Shown here: piece by piece, positions 15,925 to 25,296 of the stretch | How positions within the stretch are numbered: the stretch's first letter is position 1 | How the letters are laid out: every line of letters starts with the position of its first letter | NCBI GenBank assembly: GCA_043101845.1 | Contig: JBICHN010000011.1 | Coordinates: 2,046,001-2,110,000, forward strand | Direction: 5' to 3' | DNA length: 64,000 bases | From: JBICHN01 sp043101845 | Lineage (GTDB): Bacteria > Planctomycetota > Phycisphaerae > Phycisphaerales > UBA5793 | Made by a program: the position numbers and the translations under genes | The notes under the pieces: model-generated | What the model saw: only the letters and a program-made list of their open reading frames with translations | Databases searched by the model: none | Told to the model about the DNA's origin: nothing

Positions 15925-17403
15925 ATGTCTCAACTGGCGCCCTATCCCGGCGAGCGTGTCGAGAGTGACCCGCCCCCCGCACGCACCCGGCATGATTTGA
16001 AACAGTCCGGCTATCGCTATCGCAGCGTGAAGGCCGAGTTGCGTGACAATCTCGTCCGCCGATTGCGGAGCGGATCCCCTCTCTTTCCCGGTGTCATCGG
16101 ATACGACGAAACCGTCGAGCCGCAGATCGTCAACGCGGTGCTTTCGACGCATGACATTCTGCTCCTCGGACTACGGGGCCAGGCGAAGACCCGCCTCCTT
16201 CGCGGTCTGGTTTCACTGCTCGATGAGTGGATTCCGACGCTCGAACACCTCGAGTTGCCCGACGATCCGATTGAGCCGGTGACCGCGACTGGACAACGAC
16301 TCGTCGCCGAGCACGGCGATGACCTTCCGGTGCGATGGCTCCATCGTTCCCAGCGGTTTCACGAGAAGCTCGCGACGCCTGACGCGACCATCGCGGACCT
16401 CATCGGTGAGATCGATCTCGTCAAACACGCCGAGGGGAGGTACCTGTCCGACGAGGAGACGATGCATTTCGGCCTGATCCCCCGCGCCAATCGCGGCTTG
16501 TTCGTGATGAACGAGTTGCCCGATCTTCCACCGCGAATCCAGGTGGGACTCTTCAATGTCCTCGAGGAGCGGGATGTGCAGATTCGCGGCTATCCCGTCC
16601 GACTGTCGCTCGACCTCATGCTCGCCTTCAGTGCGAACCCGGAGGACTACACGAATCGAGGTCGAATCGTCACGCCGCTGAAGGACCGTATCGGCTCGGT
16701 CATCCGCACGCACTATCCGCTCAATACGCAGATCGCGAAGCAGATTACACGGGAGAACGCGTTCATCGATCGCGAAGGCGAGGTCGTGCAGGTCGAACTT
16801 CCGGAGATCATGCACGAACTCGTGGAAGAGTTGATCGATCAGGCTCGACGATCACCTCACATCAACCAGGCGTCGGGCGTGTCGGCCCGCGCGTCGATCG
16901 CCTCCATCGAGAACCTTCTCAGCTCCGCGGAACGCCGCGGCGTGATGACGGAAGAAGCCCGGGTCATGCCGCGGATGTGTGATCTGCAACATGTCGCCGC
17001 GAGTTGTCGGGGCAAAATCGAACTGCTCATCGCCGAGGACGGCGCCTCGAGCGATGGCAAGTCGACCGAGGATCGGCTCATCGACGCGCTCCTCGGCGAG
17101 GCCGTGAAGTCGGTCGCGTCGCGCTATCTCAGTCTGGACGACCTCGAGTCGATCGAGACCGCGTTCCAGTCGGGACTCGTCCTGCGAATCAGCGATCTCA
17201 CACCGGCGGCGGAGTGTGTCGCGTCGCTGCGTCATGTTGAGGGCCTGATCGAAGCGGCGGGAGAACTTGCGAACGAACTCGGCATGGACGCCGACGACGA
17301 GCAGGCGCTCGCCTGCACGGGCGAACTCATCCTCGAAGCGCTCTATGTGAACAATCGAATCAGCAAGACGGCGTCGCCGCTCGGTGTAAGTTATCGTCGC
17401 TGA
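15925..17403 (+). CDS. MoxR/magnesium-chelatase-type AAA+ ATPase
   Basis: This 492-residue cytoplasmic ATPase has a Walker A region in LLLGLRGQAKTRLLRGL (about residues 75-91) and a Walker B-like segment in RGLFVMNELPDLPPRIQVGLFNVLEERDVQIRG. LMLAFSANPEDYTNRGRIVTPLKDRIGS corresponds to sensor and arginine-finger regions of the magnesium chelatase I/MoxR clade. The Walker B acidic pair reads NE rather than DE. A helical C-terminal lid follows. The frame is open from 15286 but the coding part starts at ATG 15925. Relatives usually work with a von Willebrand factor A protein; none is adjacent. It is convergent with clpS. Confidence 0.78.
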   Translation: MSQLAPYPGERVESDPPPARTRHDLKQSGYRYRSVKAELRDNLVRRLRSGSPLFPGVIGYDETVEPQIVNAVLSTHDILLLGLRGQAKTRLLRGLVSLLDEWIPTLEHLELPDDPIEPVTATGQRLVAEHGDDLPVRWLHRSQRFHEKLATPDATIADLIGEIDLVKHAEGRYLSDEETMHFGLIPRANRGLFVMNELPDLPPRIQVGLFNVLEERDVQIRGYPVRLSLDLMLAFSANPEDYTNRGRIVTPLKDRIGSVIRTHYPLNTQIAKQITRENAFIDREGEVVQVELPEIMHELVEELIDQARRSPHINQASGVSARASIASIENLLSSAERRGVMTEEARVMPRMCDLQHVAASCRGKIELLIAEDGASSDGKSTEDRLIDALLGEAVKSVASRYLSLDDLESIETAFQSGLVLRISDLTPAAECVASLRHVEGLIEAAGELANELGMDADDEQALACTGELILEALYVNNRISKTASPLGVSYRR

Positions 17404-17408
17404 ACGAA

Positions 17409-17804
17409 TCAGTCGCCGGGTTCGATCGTGACTTTGAGCGCCTTCGATTCGAACTGCTCGAGATAGAGTTCGGCGCGCTCGCGGTGGGTCGTCACGAGCA
17501 GTGAGATTCCCTGCAAGTGGGCTTCGAGCATCCGCTCGATCGCTTCGTTCATCGTGAGGGGCGTGAGTTCGAGAATCGTTTCGACGACATCTTCCATGTA
17601 ATTGAAGTCGTCGTTATGGAGAAGGACGCGCCAGGCCGGGAGCTCATTGACGACATCGGTTTCAGGCGCCGCCTTCGATGGGGCTTCGGGCGATTCCGTC
17701 GGGACGCTCTCGCGGTTGGCGACCGGCCCGACCAGATCGCCGCCGTCGTGCGACTCCGAAAGGCGACGATCGATCTGTGATTCCCGGTCAAACGAACTCG
17801 GCAT
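17409..17804 (-). CDS. clpS: ATP-dependent Clp protease adaptor ClpS
   Basis: This 131-residue adaptor delivers N-degron substrates to ClpA/ClpC. The core from residue 57 (WRVLLHNDDFNYMEDVVETILELT) contains the conserved NDD substrate-pocket region, followed by AHLQGISLLVTTHRERAELY with the usual H-x-x-G-x-x spacing. An N-terminal extension of about 50 residues, rich in Ser/Glu/Pro, is probably disordered. The ATG at 17804 has GGAGGGA upstream. No clpA lies beside it. The stop is 5 bp from that of the convergent ATPase. Confidence 0.88.
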   Translation of the reverse strand: MPSSFDRESQIDRRLSESHDGGDLVGPVANRESVPTESPEAPSKAAPETDVVNELPAWRVLLHNDDFNYMEDVVETILELTPLTMNEAIERMLEAHLQGISLLVTTHRERAELYLEQFESKALKVTIEPGD

Positions 17805-17875
17805 ACTTCGCCGTCCCTCCTCGCCGTTCGAGCTCTGCCCTTGGCGGCGATCGGCGTCTGGCTTATTCTGCGTGT

Positions 17876-18916
17876 ATGATCGACCCCCAAACGCGGCCGG
17901 ACAAGGGTGGCGCGACGGAAATCCCGGCGACGCTGCTCGACGAACTCGCCGAGCGGCGCGGGCGGCTCAACGCTCAGCTCCGCCGCGTGATCGTCGGTCA
18001 ACCGGAAGCGATCGATCTGCTCACGATCGCCGTGTTTCTCCAGGAGCACGCGCTCATCATTGGCGTTCCGGGACTGGCAAAGACCCTTCTCGTGCGAACG
18101 CTCGCGCGCTGCGTGGACCTTCGATTCAGCCGCATCCAGTTCACCCCGGACATGATGCCGGCCGATGTGATCGGAACGGAGATCATCCAGGTCGATCGTT
18201 CGACGGGTGATCGCGCGCTCCGGTTCGCCCCGGGTCCGGTGTTCGCGAACCTGATCCTTGCCGACGAGATCAATCGGACTCCGCCAAAGACGCAGGCGGC
18301 GCTGCTCGAAGCGATGGCGGAGCGGCAGGTCACCGTGGGCGGCGAGACGCGTCGGCTCGAACCACCGTTCATCGTGTTCGCGACTCAGAACCCGATCGAA
18401 CAGGAAGGCGCCTATCCGCTCCCCGAGGCGCAACTCGACCGCTTCATGTTCAGTGTGTGGATGGACTATCCGTCACGCAACGAAGAACGGCTTATCACCG
18501 CCGACGCCGAGCGGCTGATCAACGAGTCCGTCGAGGTGGTATTCCATCGCGGCGACCTCATCCGCTTCCGACAGGCGATTCTGCAGATGCCCGTGTCGGA
18601 TCATGTGATTGATTATGCGATCGACCTCGTTCGCGCGACCCGCCCGCGCGATCCGAGTTCGCCTGCCCGCACCGTGCAGCCCTACATCTCATGGGGCGCC
18701 GGTCCGCGCGCGTCGCAACACCTCATCGCGGCGGCTCGCGCGCTCGCCGCGATGGAGGGCGAACCCACACCGAGCGCGGAGCATGTTCGACGGCTTGCGA
18801 TGCCGATTCTCCGTCACCGCCTCGTACTCAATTACGCCGCGACCGGCGAGGGACTTTCCGCCCGAGATCTCGTCGACCGGATCGTCGAGGCCGTTCCGGA
18901 AGACGAGTATCAATGA
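17876..18916 (+). CDS. MoxR-family AAA+ ATPase
   Basis: This 346-residue MoxR ATPase shows IGVPGLAKTLLVRTLA (Walker A), ANLILADEINRTPPKTQAALLEAMAERQVTVGG (Walker B and pore region), FVFATQNPIEQEGAYPLPEAQLDRFMF (sensor 1 and Arg finger) and the C-terminal lid with ISWGAGPRASQHLIAAARALA. These are textbook MoxR motifs. MoxR proteins act as chaperones for metal or cofactor insertion, usually with DUF58 and VWA partners. Here the next gene is instead a TPR protein that overlaps its stop codon by ATGA. Confidence 0.9.
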   Translation: MIDPQTRPDKGGATEIPATLLDELAERRGRLNAQLRRVIVGQPEAIDLLTIAVFLQEHALIIGVPGLAKTLLVRTLARCVDLRFSRIQFTPDMMPADVIGTEIIQVDRSTGDRALRFAPGPVFANLILADEINRTPPKTQAALLEAMAERQVTVGGETRRLEPPFIVFATQNPIEQEGAYPLPEAQLDRFMFSVWMDYPSRNEERLITADAERLINESVEVVFHRGDLIRFRQAILQMPVSDHVIDYAIDLVRATRPRDPSSPARTVQPYISWGAGPRASQHLIAAARALAAMEGEPTPSAEHVRRLAMPILRHRLVLNYAATGEGLSARDLVDRIVEAVPEDEYQ

Positions 18917-19860
18917 CCGGCCCGGAGCAGAGGATGAACGACGCGGGGACAACCCTTCGCTCGGCGGATGAACTCTTTCAGCGTCGCGAATATGCGTCGG
19001 CTGAGCCGGTGTACGAGGCTGCGTTTGAACTCGCCGTCGACGCCGGGAATCGATCGGTCGCCACCGAAGCGGCGTCGCAGGCGGGCCGCTGCCGCCTCCT
19101 CGATGGCGATCTCGAGGGCGGGAGGACCTGGCTCGATCGAGCCCGCGAGTTCGCGACGCGAGACGACCCGGACGGGTGGTCGCGCTACCGGGGCGTGCTT
19201 GGTCGTCTTCAGTGGAAGAAGGGGGATCGTCCGACCGCGACGAAGACATTCATCGACATGTGCGCGTATTGCGAGTCTCACGATCGGCTCGATCGAGCCA
19301 TCGACGCCGCCCACATGGTGGCGCTGACCGGTGATGATGACGAGCAGATTGAATGGGCTCGACGCGGTATTCAACTCGCCGAGCGAAGTGAACACCGTCG
19401 CTGGCTCGGGCCGCTGTGGAACAATCTTGGCTGGAATCTTTGCGACCGGGGTGAGTTCGACGCCGCGCTCGAAGCGCTCCGGAACGCGCGGGAATCCCAT
19501 TACGAGTTTGGCGACGCGCATAATCGTCTCGTCGCCGACTGGTCCGTCGCGTCCCTCCTGCGACGACTCGGCCGCGTCGCCGAGGCGCGCCAGGCGCTGG
19601 AGCCGGTTAAGTCGGAAGCGCAACGACGCTATCGGGAAGACCCGTCCGCCGATCGCGCTGAATGGGTCGGGCATTGCCATCTCGAGGCGGCGGAGCTTGA
19701 GTTGCTCGACGGCGCCCGATCTTCCGCGCTCGAGCGTATGGAAGAGGCGGCACGATTCCTTGCCGAGGCGGACATGAACGCATGGGACGAGTCCGGCTGG
19801 GCCGCGTTGAACGATCGAATCGATGAGCTACGCCGTGAGCTCAACCGGTCAACTGAATAG
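18913..19860 (+). CDS. TPR-repeat protein coupled to MoxR
   Basis: This 315-residue soluble protein is built of tetratricopeptide-like helical hairpins: FQRREYASAEPVYEAAFELAVDAGN, GDLEGGRTWLDRAREFA, CDRGEFDAALEALRNARESHYEFGD, LGRVAEARQALEPVKSEAQ and LELLDGARSSALERMEEAARFLAEA. It starts at the ATG that overlaps the MoxR stop (ATGA), implying translational coupling and a shared complex. No signal peptide. Its 3' end overlaps that of the convergent debranching enzyme by 12 bp. Confidence 0.75.
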   Translation: MTGPEQRMNDAGTTLRSADELFQRREYASAEPVYEAAFELAVDAGNRSVATEAASQAGRCRLLDGDLEGGRTWLDRAREFATRDDPDGWSRYRGVLGRLQWKKGDRPTATKTFIDMCAYCESHDRLDRAIDAAHMVALTGDDDEQIEWARRGIQLAERSEHRRWLGPLWNNLGWNLCDRGEFDAALEALRNARESHYEFGDAHNRLVADWSVASLLRRLGRVAEARQALEPVKSEAQRRYREDPSADRAEWVGHCHLEAAELELLDGARSSALERMEEAARFLAEADMNAWDESGWAALNDRIDELRRELNRSTE

Positions 19861-21954
19861 CTCGGGTGATTCGACGAGCGCGATGGCGCGCACGAGTTCG
19901 GCGACTGACCACGCCTGCGCCGTGCATCCGCCCGGACGCTGGGGCCGCTCCGGAGGCTCGTGGGCGCCGTCGTACACCTCATAGAGCTGACCGACGCTCG
20001 GACACTCCGGCGGCTCCATCTCCTCGATCAGGCCATTCGCCAACCGGCGTGCGGTCGACCGGGCGGAGTCGCTGAACCCTTCGCTCCGAAGCAGCGCCTC
20101 GACGAAGCAACCCATGAGCCAGGGCCACACCGTGCCCTGGTGATAAGCCCCGTCGCGGCTGAACATGTCGCCTTCGAAACGCGACCGGTACCGCTCGTCG
20201 CCCGGGCTCAGTGTTCGCATCCCCTTCGGCGTAAGAAGCTCGCGGTGCGCCATGGCGACCACGGCGCGTCGTTGTCGATCGGTGAGCGCCGAATGACGAA
20301 GGCTCACCGCGAAGAGCATGTTCGGGCGAATCGAGAAATCCGCCTCCCACCGTTGTCGACCCCCGTCGTCGACCGTGGGACGGAGCGTGTCCGCGAGCCT
20401 CTCGAGTCGATCACTCCAGAAGAGTTCCCGGATCGAGCGGCCGGCCCGTTCCGCCGTCGCCTGAAGCGCCCTGCTCGTGGTCGCATCGACCTCGACCATC
20501 GCTTCGGCGACCGCGCGGAGCCCGTGATACCAGAGCGCATTGATCTCGATTGCCTTGCCAAAGCGCGGCGTGAACACGACTCCGTCGCGCGCGGCGTCCA
20601 TCCAGGTCAACTGCGTGCTCTCGTCACCCGCGGTGACGAGCGCATCTTCCGGATCCATGCGGATTCCGAAATCCGTTCCGTCGCGATAGGCGGTCAGGAT
20701 GTCGAGGCAGGGCTTGTGGAGGTGACGAAGATACGCCTCATGATTCGCACTCAGGCGGCGATATTCGGTCGCCGCATGCACGAACCACAGACTCGCGTCG
20801 ACCGTGTTGTAGTGCGCGGCGCCGCTCGTATCGTCGAACAGATTGGGAATGAGCCCGCGCCGTTGATGCTTGGCGAAGACGCGCAGCGTGGCGAGCGCTT
20901 CGTCGAATCGACGCGTCACGAGAAGCAGGCCGGGCAGGCTGATCATCGTGTCCCGTCCCCAGTCAGTGAACCAGGGGTACCCCGCCAGGATGGTCTTCAG
21001 CTCGACGCCGTCGACAGTGCGCGGAACCACAAAGTCGTCGGCCGCGGAAAGAAGCCAAGGTCGATTCGCGAGTGCCGGCGTAATTTCGCCCGCGGCGCGC
21101 ACGATTCGATCGAGATGTGCAGACCGATCGTCCGTATCGAGCGGACGCCTCGCCCGCTCAGAGTTCGGTTCGACTCGGACGACTGCGCTTCTCGACCGAG
21201 AACCCGCCGACCATTCAAAGGTAAACCACCCAGGTGTGTAGAGGTGCTCGAGATCGTCTTGTCCGCGACGCGATTCCTGCTCGTAGTGAAATCCGCGCCA
21301 CCAGTCGGGCGCCACTCGGAATGAACCGTCGCGAGCGAATATCGCGACCTCAGCGCTCTCGTCATTCGGGTCGCGCACGACGACGCCGTCATCGACCTCT
21401 ACCGATTCAATCTTCCGTTCGGTGGCGAAGAGGTGGTGCATGTCCGCCAGACGAACGAGTGGCGCCACGCGCAGCCGAACTTCGGCGTCCGGGCCGTCGA
21501 TCCGATAGCTCAACTCAAGGCCGCCCCGTCGCCATCCGATCCGAAGGCGGCGTTTGACGACGAACGCGTCGACGGAATACCTCCATTCGACAAAGTCGAC
21601 GCCCTTGCGGAACTCGGTGAGGGCCGACGGGCCGTCTGACTTCGATCGTCCGCCGGCGAACTCGAAACTGCTCAAGTCGATCGTGCGCGGTTCGCGCTCG
21701 CTTTGTTTCAGTACGAGCTGCTCGACGCATGCGTTGAGCAGCATAAGCCGGCCGACCGGAGGCTTCGTCGCATGCACGAGCCAGCCGTGATACCGACGCG
21801 TATTGACCCCCAGCGCGGTTCCCATCGCAAATCCGCCGAGGCCGTCCGGCAGCACCCACTCGATCTCCCGCCAGTCCCCGACGGGACCGGACGAGTCAGT
21901 AGACATCCGGTGCAGCGGCTCACCTGCGGTCGGTATGGTCGAAGCGGCAGTCAT
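19849..21954 (-). CDS. Glycogen debranching enzyme (amylo-alpha-1,6-glucosidase family)
   Basis: This 701-residue cytoplasmic enzyme likely hydrolyses alpha-1,6 branch stubs of glycogen to free glucose. The N-terminal domain carries EWVLPDGLGGFAMGTALGVNTRRYHGWLVHA, typical of GDE_N. The C-terminal (alpha/alpha)6 domain carries YPWFTDWGRDTMISLPGL, FDDTSGAAHYNTVDASLWFVHA and DAYHQGTVWPWLMGCFVEALL-like motifs (here DGAYHQGTVWPW). Length fits the bacterial single-function family. The ATG overlaps the stop of the ROK kinase gene (ATGA), so the pair is translationally coupled; the kinase would phosphorylate the glucose released. Confidence 0.88.
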   Translation of the reverse strand: MTAASTIPTAGEPLHRMSTDSSGPVGDWREIEWVLPDGLGGFAMGTALGVNTRRYHGWLVHATKPPVGRLMLLNACVEQLVLKQSEREPRTIDLSSFEFAGGRSKSDGPSALTEFRKGVDFVEWRYSVDAFVVKRRLRIGWRRGGLELSYRIDGPDAEVRLRVAPLVRLADMHHLFATERKIESVEVDDGVVVRDPNDESAEVAIFARDGSFRVAPDWWRGFHYEQESRRGQDDLEHLYTPGWFTFEWSAGSRSRSAVVRVEPNSERARRPLDTDDRSAHLDRIVRAAGEITPALANRPWLLSAADDFVVPRTVDGVELKTILAGYPWFTDWGRDTMISLPGLLLVTRRFDEALATLRVFAKHQRRGLIPNLFDDTSGAAHYNTVDASLWFVHAATEYRRLSANHEAYLRHLHKPCLDILTAYRDGTDFGIRMDPEDALVTAGDESTQLTWMDAARDGVVFTPRFGKAIEINALWYHGLRAVAEAMVEVDATTSRALQATAERAGRSIRELFWSDRLERLADTLRPTVDDGGRQRWEADFSIRPNMLFAVSLRHSALTDRQRRAVVAMAHRELLTPKGMRTLSPGDERYRSRFEGDMFSRDGAYHQGTVWPWLMGCFVEALLRSEGFSDSARSTARRLANGLIEEMEPPECPSVGQLYEVYDGAHEPPERPQRPGGCTAQAWSVAELVRAIALVESPELFS

Positions 21955-22931
21955 CGCAAGCGTCGCTCCCGCGCAATGAGCGCTGCGCCTAGAAGCCCGG
22001 CGTTCTCGCGCAACTCAGTCGGTCGGATCGCGCAGGCGCGACAGGCGTCGGGAAAGACTGCGGCGTCAAAGGTCTCGCGAACCCAGCCGAGGTATTGATC
22101 GCCAAGGGCTTCCGTCAGTCCGCCCCCCACGGTCACGCACTCGAGACTGAGAAGCGTCACCGCGTTCGCGGCGGCGTATCCGACGAGTCGCGCCGACTCT
22201 CTAAGCGTTTCGATGACGAGTTCGTCACCCGCCTCGACCGCCTTCGCAAGGTCGGAAATGAGGAGCTGGTCTGCGGCGCGGTCCCCCAGCCACTCGGGCC
22301 GTCGCCCCGAGTCCTTTGCGAGCCGGGCCCGGACCGTGTTGACCACAGACGACCGCGACGCGAAATCCTCGAGAATGTTGCCCTCCCGCGGAAGCTCAGG
22401 ATTGAGCACCATGTGCCCGATCTCGCCGGCCGTCCCGAATGATCCGTGAAAGAGCTCGCCGTTGAGGACGAGTCCCCCACCGATTCCAGTGCCGATCCAG
22501 ATTCCAAGTACATTCCGCATACCCCGCCCGGCGCCGAGCTGATGTTCGCCCCAGACGGCAACATTCACATCGTTGTCGAGCGTGACAAAGGCGCCCCCGA
22601 GCTTGCGCGACAGCAGATCAGCGAGCGGAAGATTCCGCCAGCCAAGATTGACCGCGACCAGTGCGATCCGAAAGGTCGAATCAATCGGCGACGGCGCCCC
22701 GATGCCGACGCCGCCGAGTTCGTCGAGCGAGACTCCCGCCTGATCACAGGCGAGCCTCACGCCGCGCGTCATTCGGTCGAGCACCGCGTCCAGACCGTCA
22801 TCGGCGAGCGTGTGATCGGCGGCGCGACCGATGATGTCGTTCGACGCCGAGACCACCCCGATCTGCATGTGCGTGCCGCCGAGATCGATTCCGACGAACG
22901 GGACGCCTTCGTTCACCATGCTCTCCATCAT
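21951..22931 (-). CDS. ROK-family sugar kinase, probable glucokinase
   Basis: This cytoplasmic kinase of about 326 residues starts with FVGIDLGGTHMQIGV, the phosphate-binding loop. The substrate-site segments LDNDVNVAVWGEHQLGAGRG and GIWIGTGIGGGLVLNG are followed by GTAGEIGHMVLNPE. The cysteine cluster that normally follows in ROK proteins (CxCGxxGCxE, structural zinc) is absent and is replaced by LPREGNILEDFAS. Three in-frame ATGs (22931, 22928, 22919) could start translation; none has a good ribosome site. It precedes and overlaps the glycogen debranching gene, which supports glucose as substrate. It diverges from the Nudix gene. Confidence 0.82.
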   Translation of the reverse strand: MMESMVNEGVPFVGIDLGGTHMQIGVVSASNDIIGRAADHTLADDGLDAVLDRMTRGVRLACDQAGVSLDELGGVGIGAPSPIDSTFRIALVAVNLGWRNLPLADLLSRKLGGAFVTLDNDVNVAVWGEHQLGAGRGMRNVLGIWIGTGIGGGLVLNGELFHGSFGTAGEIGHMVLNPELPREGNILEDFASRSSVVNTVRARLAKDSGRRPEWLGDRAADQLLISDLAKAVEAGDELVIETLRESARLVGYAAANAVTLLSLECVTVGGGLTEALGDQYLGWVRETFDAAVFPDACRACAIRPTELRENAGLLGAALIARERRLR

Positions 22932-23009
22932 CGCGCCGTCTTGCGGAAACCTGTGCCGATCGTAGGCGGCCGGCGCCACCCTTCGAGATCGGAGGACTAC
23001 GCTGATTGC

Positions 23010-23564
23010 ATGCAGGACGGCGGCAACCCTTGGACACGACGAACCACCCGCGAGGTGTACGAGAACCCATGGCTTCGAATCCGCGAAGATGAAGTCATCC
23101 GGCCCGACGGCGCCGACGGGATCTACGGCGTCGTTGAGTTCAAGAACATCGCGACCGGGATCGTCGCCGTCGATGAGCAAGGCCGCGTCCCGCTCGTCGG
23201 ACAGTGGCGCTATCCGCTTGGTCGGTACTCGTGGGAGATCCCGGAAGGCGGCGCCCCCGCGGGCGAAGACCCGCTCGCCGCGGCGAAACGCGAATTGCAG
23301 GAGGAGACCGGGGTCATTGCGGGCCGGTGGGAACTCCTCCACGAGTCGGATCTCTCCAACTGCGTGACCGATGAGCGCGCCGTACTTTTCCTCGCCCGCG
23401 ACCTCACCGTTGGCCGTTCGACGCCCGACGGCGACGAACAGTTGCGGGTCCGGTGGGTTCGTCTGGACGAAGCAGTGGAAATGGCGCTCGACGGCCGCAT
23501 TCGCGACGCCGTGAGCCAGCTCGGGCTCTTGACCGCCGCCCGTCGATTGGAATCGCGGCGCTGA
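23010..23564 (+). CDS. Nudix hydrolase, ADP-ribose pyrophosphatase-like
   Basis: This 184-residue protein has a complete Nudix box, GGAPAGEDPLAAAKRELQEETG, with the REL-x-EE catalytic residues. The preceding YPLGRYSWEIPEGG and the N-terminal EVYENPWLRIREDEV are typical of ADP-ribose/NDP-sugar pyrophosphatases. The ATG at 23010 has GGAGGA upstream at a rather long spacing of 13 bases. It diverges from the ROK kinase gene, so an ADP-sugar or NDP-sugar role in glycogen metabolism is possible but not shown. Confidence 0.85.
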   Translation: MQDGGNPWTRRTTREVYENPWLRIREDEVIRPDGADGIYGVVEFKNIATGIVAVDEQGRVPLVGQWRYPLGRYSWEIPEGGAPAGEDPLAAAKRELQEETGVIAGRWELLHESDLSNCVTDERAVLFLARDLTVGRSTPDGDEQLRVRWVRLDEAVEMALDGRIRDAVSQLGLLTAARRLESRR

Positions 23565-23570
23565 ATTCGG

Positions 23571-23599
23571 TTGCGCTTTCTCCGATCGTCCGATATATT
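23571..23599 (+). promoter_or_regulatory. Candidate sigma70-type promoter for DUF1800/DUF1501
   Basis: TTGCGC (23571-23576) and TATATT (23594-23599) are separated by 17 bp, 138 bp upstream of the DUF1800 start and just after the Nudix stop. It shares its TATATT -10 with the candidate promoter at 4576-4604. Confidence 0.45.
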
Positions 23600-23736
23600 G
23601 AAACCAGCGATGGGCCGAATCGTCGTCACAGGGAATGGGGCGAACCCGTCGATGGGTGCAATAGCTGGGAACGCCGGGCGTTCGACGACCGTCGGTCGCC
23701 CCCGTCTCGCCGGCCGCGATGGAAGGAGCCGCACCG

Positions 23737-25236
23737 ATGGCGAACGCATCGCTCAGGCCTTTGCGTGAGAGCGAGTTCGGGTACTGGCAGGCGAGTCATC
23801 TGCTCACGAGGGCGGGGTTCGGCGGCACGCCGGACCAGATTCGCCTGCTTGCCGACTGGGGACTCGAGAAATCGGTCCGTCACCTCGTCTACTTCGAGAA
23901 CGCGCCATCGTCCCCTGTCACCTCGGACTCGTTCGACGATTCGATCATGGCGCCACCCTCACCGGAAGAGCGGCTCGCGTACCGGCGAGCGCTCCAGGCG
24001 CAGGACGAAGCCACCGTCGAGCGCTTTCGTGAGCGCCGCCAGGAACAGCAGCGGCAGGACCGCCGGCAGATACGCGAGGTGCAGCGCTGGTGGCTCAAAC
24101 GCCTCATCGAGTCACCGCGACCGCTCGAAGAGAAGATGACGCTCTTCTTTCACGGGCACTTCGCCACGAGCTACCGGAAAGTCGAAAACAGCTACCACCT
24201 CTTTCTGCAGAATCAGACCTTCCGCAAGCACGCCACCGGAAACTTCGCCGACCTCTGCTTCCAGATCATCCGCGACCCCGCGATGATCGCATACCTCGAC
24301 AACAACAACTCCCATCGACGCAGCCCGAACGAGAACCTCGCCCGTGAATTGATGGAGTTGTTCACGCTCGGCGAAGGCGTCGCGTACAGCGAACGCGACA
24401 TCAAGGAGGGCGCCCGGGCGTTGACCGGGTACACCTACGACTACAACTCCTTCATCTTTCGCGAGGAGTGGCACGACAACGAGCCGAAGCGCATTCTCGG
24501 AAAGCTCGGCAACTTCAACGGCGACGATTTCGTCCGCATCATTCTCGGGCGCCCGGAGTGCTCGGTTTTCCTGTGCCTCAAGTTATATCGCTTCTTTGTC
24601 AACGACCTGCCGAATGGAGCGGACCGCGAGACGCGCACGCTCATCGAGTCGCTCGCACGAGAAATGAGATCGAACAAGTACGATCTGGCGCCGACCCTGG
24701 AGACGCTCTTCAAGTCCGAAGCGTTCTACGACGAGGCGAATGTCGCGGCCCGAATCAAGTCGCCGGCTCAACTCGCCGTTCAGGCGACTCGGGCCATGCG
24801 CCTGCCGATCCGCGATCTCAACCTCGTCGTGGAAGCGCTCGATCTGATGGGGCAGAACCTCTTCTTCCCCCCTTCCGTGAAGGGCTGGGAAGGCGGCCGC
24901 TCCTGGATCAACACCTCGACGCTCTATGTTCGACAGAACCTGCTCACGCACCTTCTGACCGGGCAGATGCCGTCAGGATTCTCGGCGTCCGGTGGGCGTC
25001 TGGACCTCGACGCCATGTCGCTTCTCACTCATCTCGAGCGGGACGACCGCGGCGAATACGACATCGATCAGGCGGTCCGCTACCTCGTTAAGCTCTCGTT
25101 CGGGCGTGATATCGAGGAATCGCGAATGACGGAACTCATGCAGTTCACGAAGTCACACGGCGGGCGCATGTCGAACGACCTTGTCGTGGCGCTGCTCTGC
25201 CTCATGACGGCGATGCCTGAGTACCAGCTTTGTTGA
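23737..25236 (+). CDS. DUF1800 family protein
   Basis: This 499-residue protein matches DUF1800, a family almost always paired with DUF1501 in planctomycetes and proteobacteria. Visible hallmarks are HLLTRAGFGGTPDQIRLLADWGLEKSVRHLV near the N-terminus, RRSPNENLARELMELFTLGEG and YSERDIKEGARALTGYT in the middle, and PPSVKGWEGGRSWINTSTL near the end. No classical signal peptide is seen. The ATG at 23737 has GAAGGAG 8 bases upstream and is preferred to the ATG at 23719. The biochemical role is unknown. DUF1501 follows 60 bp later. Confidence 0.88.
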   Translation: MANASLRPLRESEFGYWQASHLLTRAGFGGTPDQIRLLADWGLEKSVRHLVYFENAPSSPVTSDSFDDSIMAPPSPEERLAYRRALQAQDEATVERFRERRQEQQRQDRRQIREVQRWWLKRLIESPRPLEEKMTLFFHGHFATSYRKVENSYHLFLQNQTFRKHATGNFADLCFQIIRDPAMIAYLDNNNSHRRSPNENLARELMELFTLGEGVAYSERDIKEGARALTGYTYDYNSFIFREEWHDNEPKRILGKLGNFNGDDFVRIILGRPECSVFLCLKLYRFFVNDLPNGADRETRTLIESLAREMRSNKYDLAPTLETLFKSEAFYDEANVAARIKSPAQLAVQATRAMRLPIRDLNLVVEALDLMGQNLFFPPSVKGWEGGRSWINTSTLYVRQNLLTHLLTGQMPSGFSASGGRLDLDAMSLLTHLERDDRGEYDIDQAVRYLVKLSFGRDIEESRMTELMQFTKSHGGRMSNDLVVALLCLMTAMPEYQLC

Positions 25237-25296
25237 TCCGCACGATGTGGGCGGTACGCCCGTGTTCGTGCCTGCCAAGGAATCGAGGCCAACGAA

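Noticed and set aside
19960..21324. 454-codon open frame on the plus strand
   Set aside because: Antisense to the debranching enzyme. High GC content leaves long antisense frames open; the translation shows no family features.
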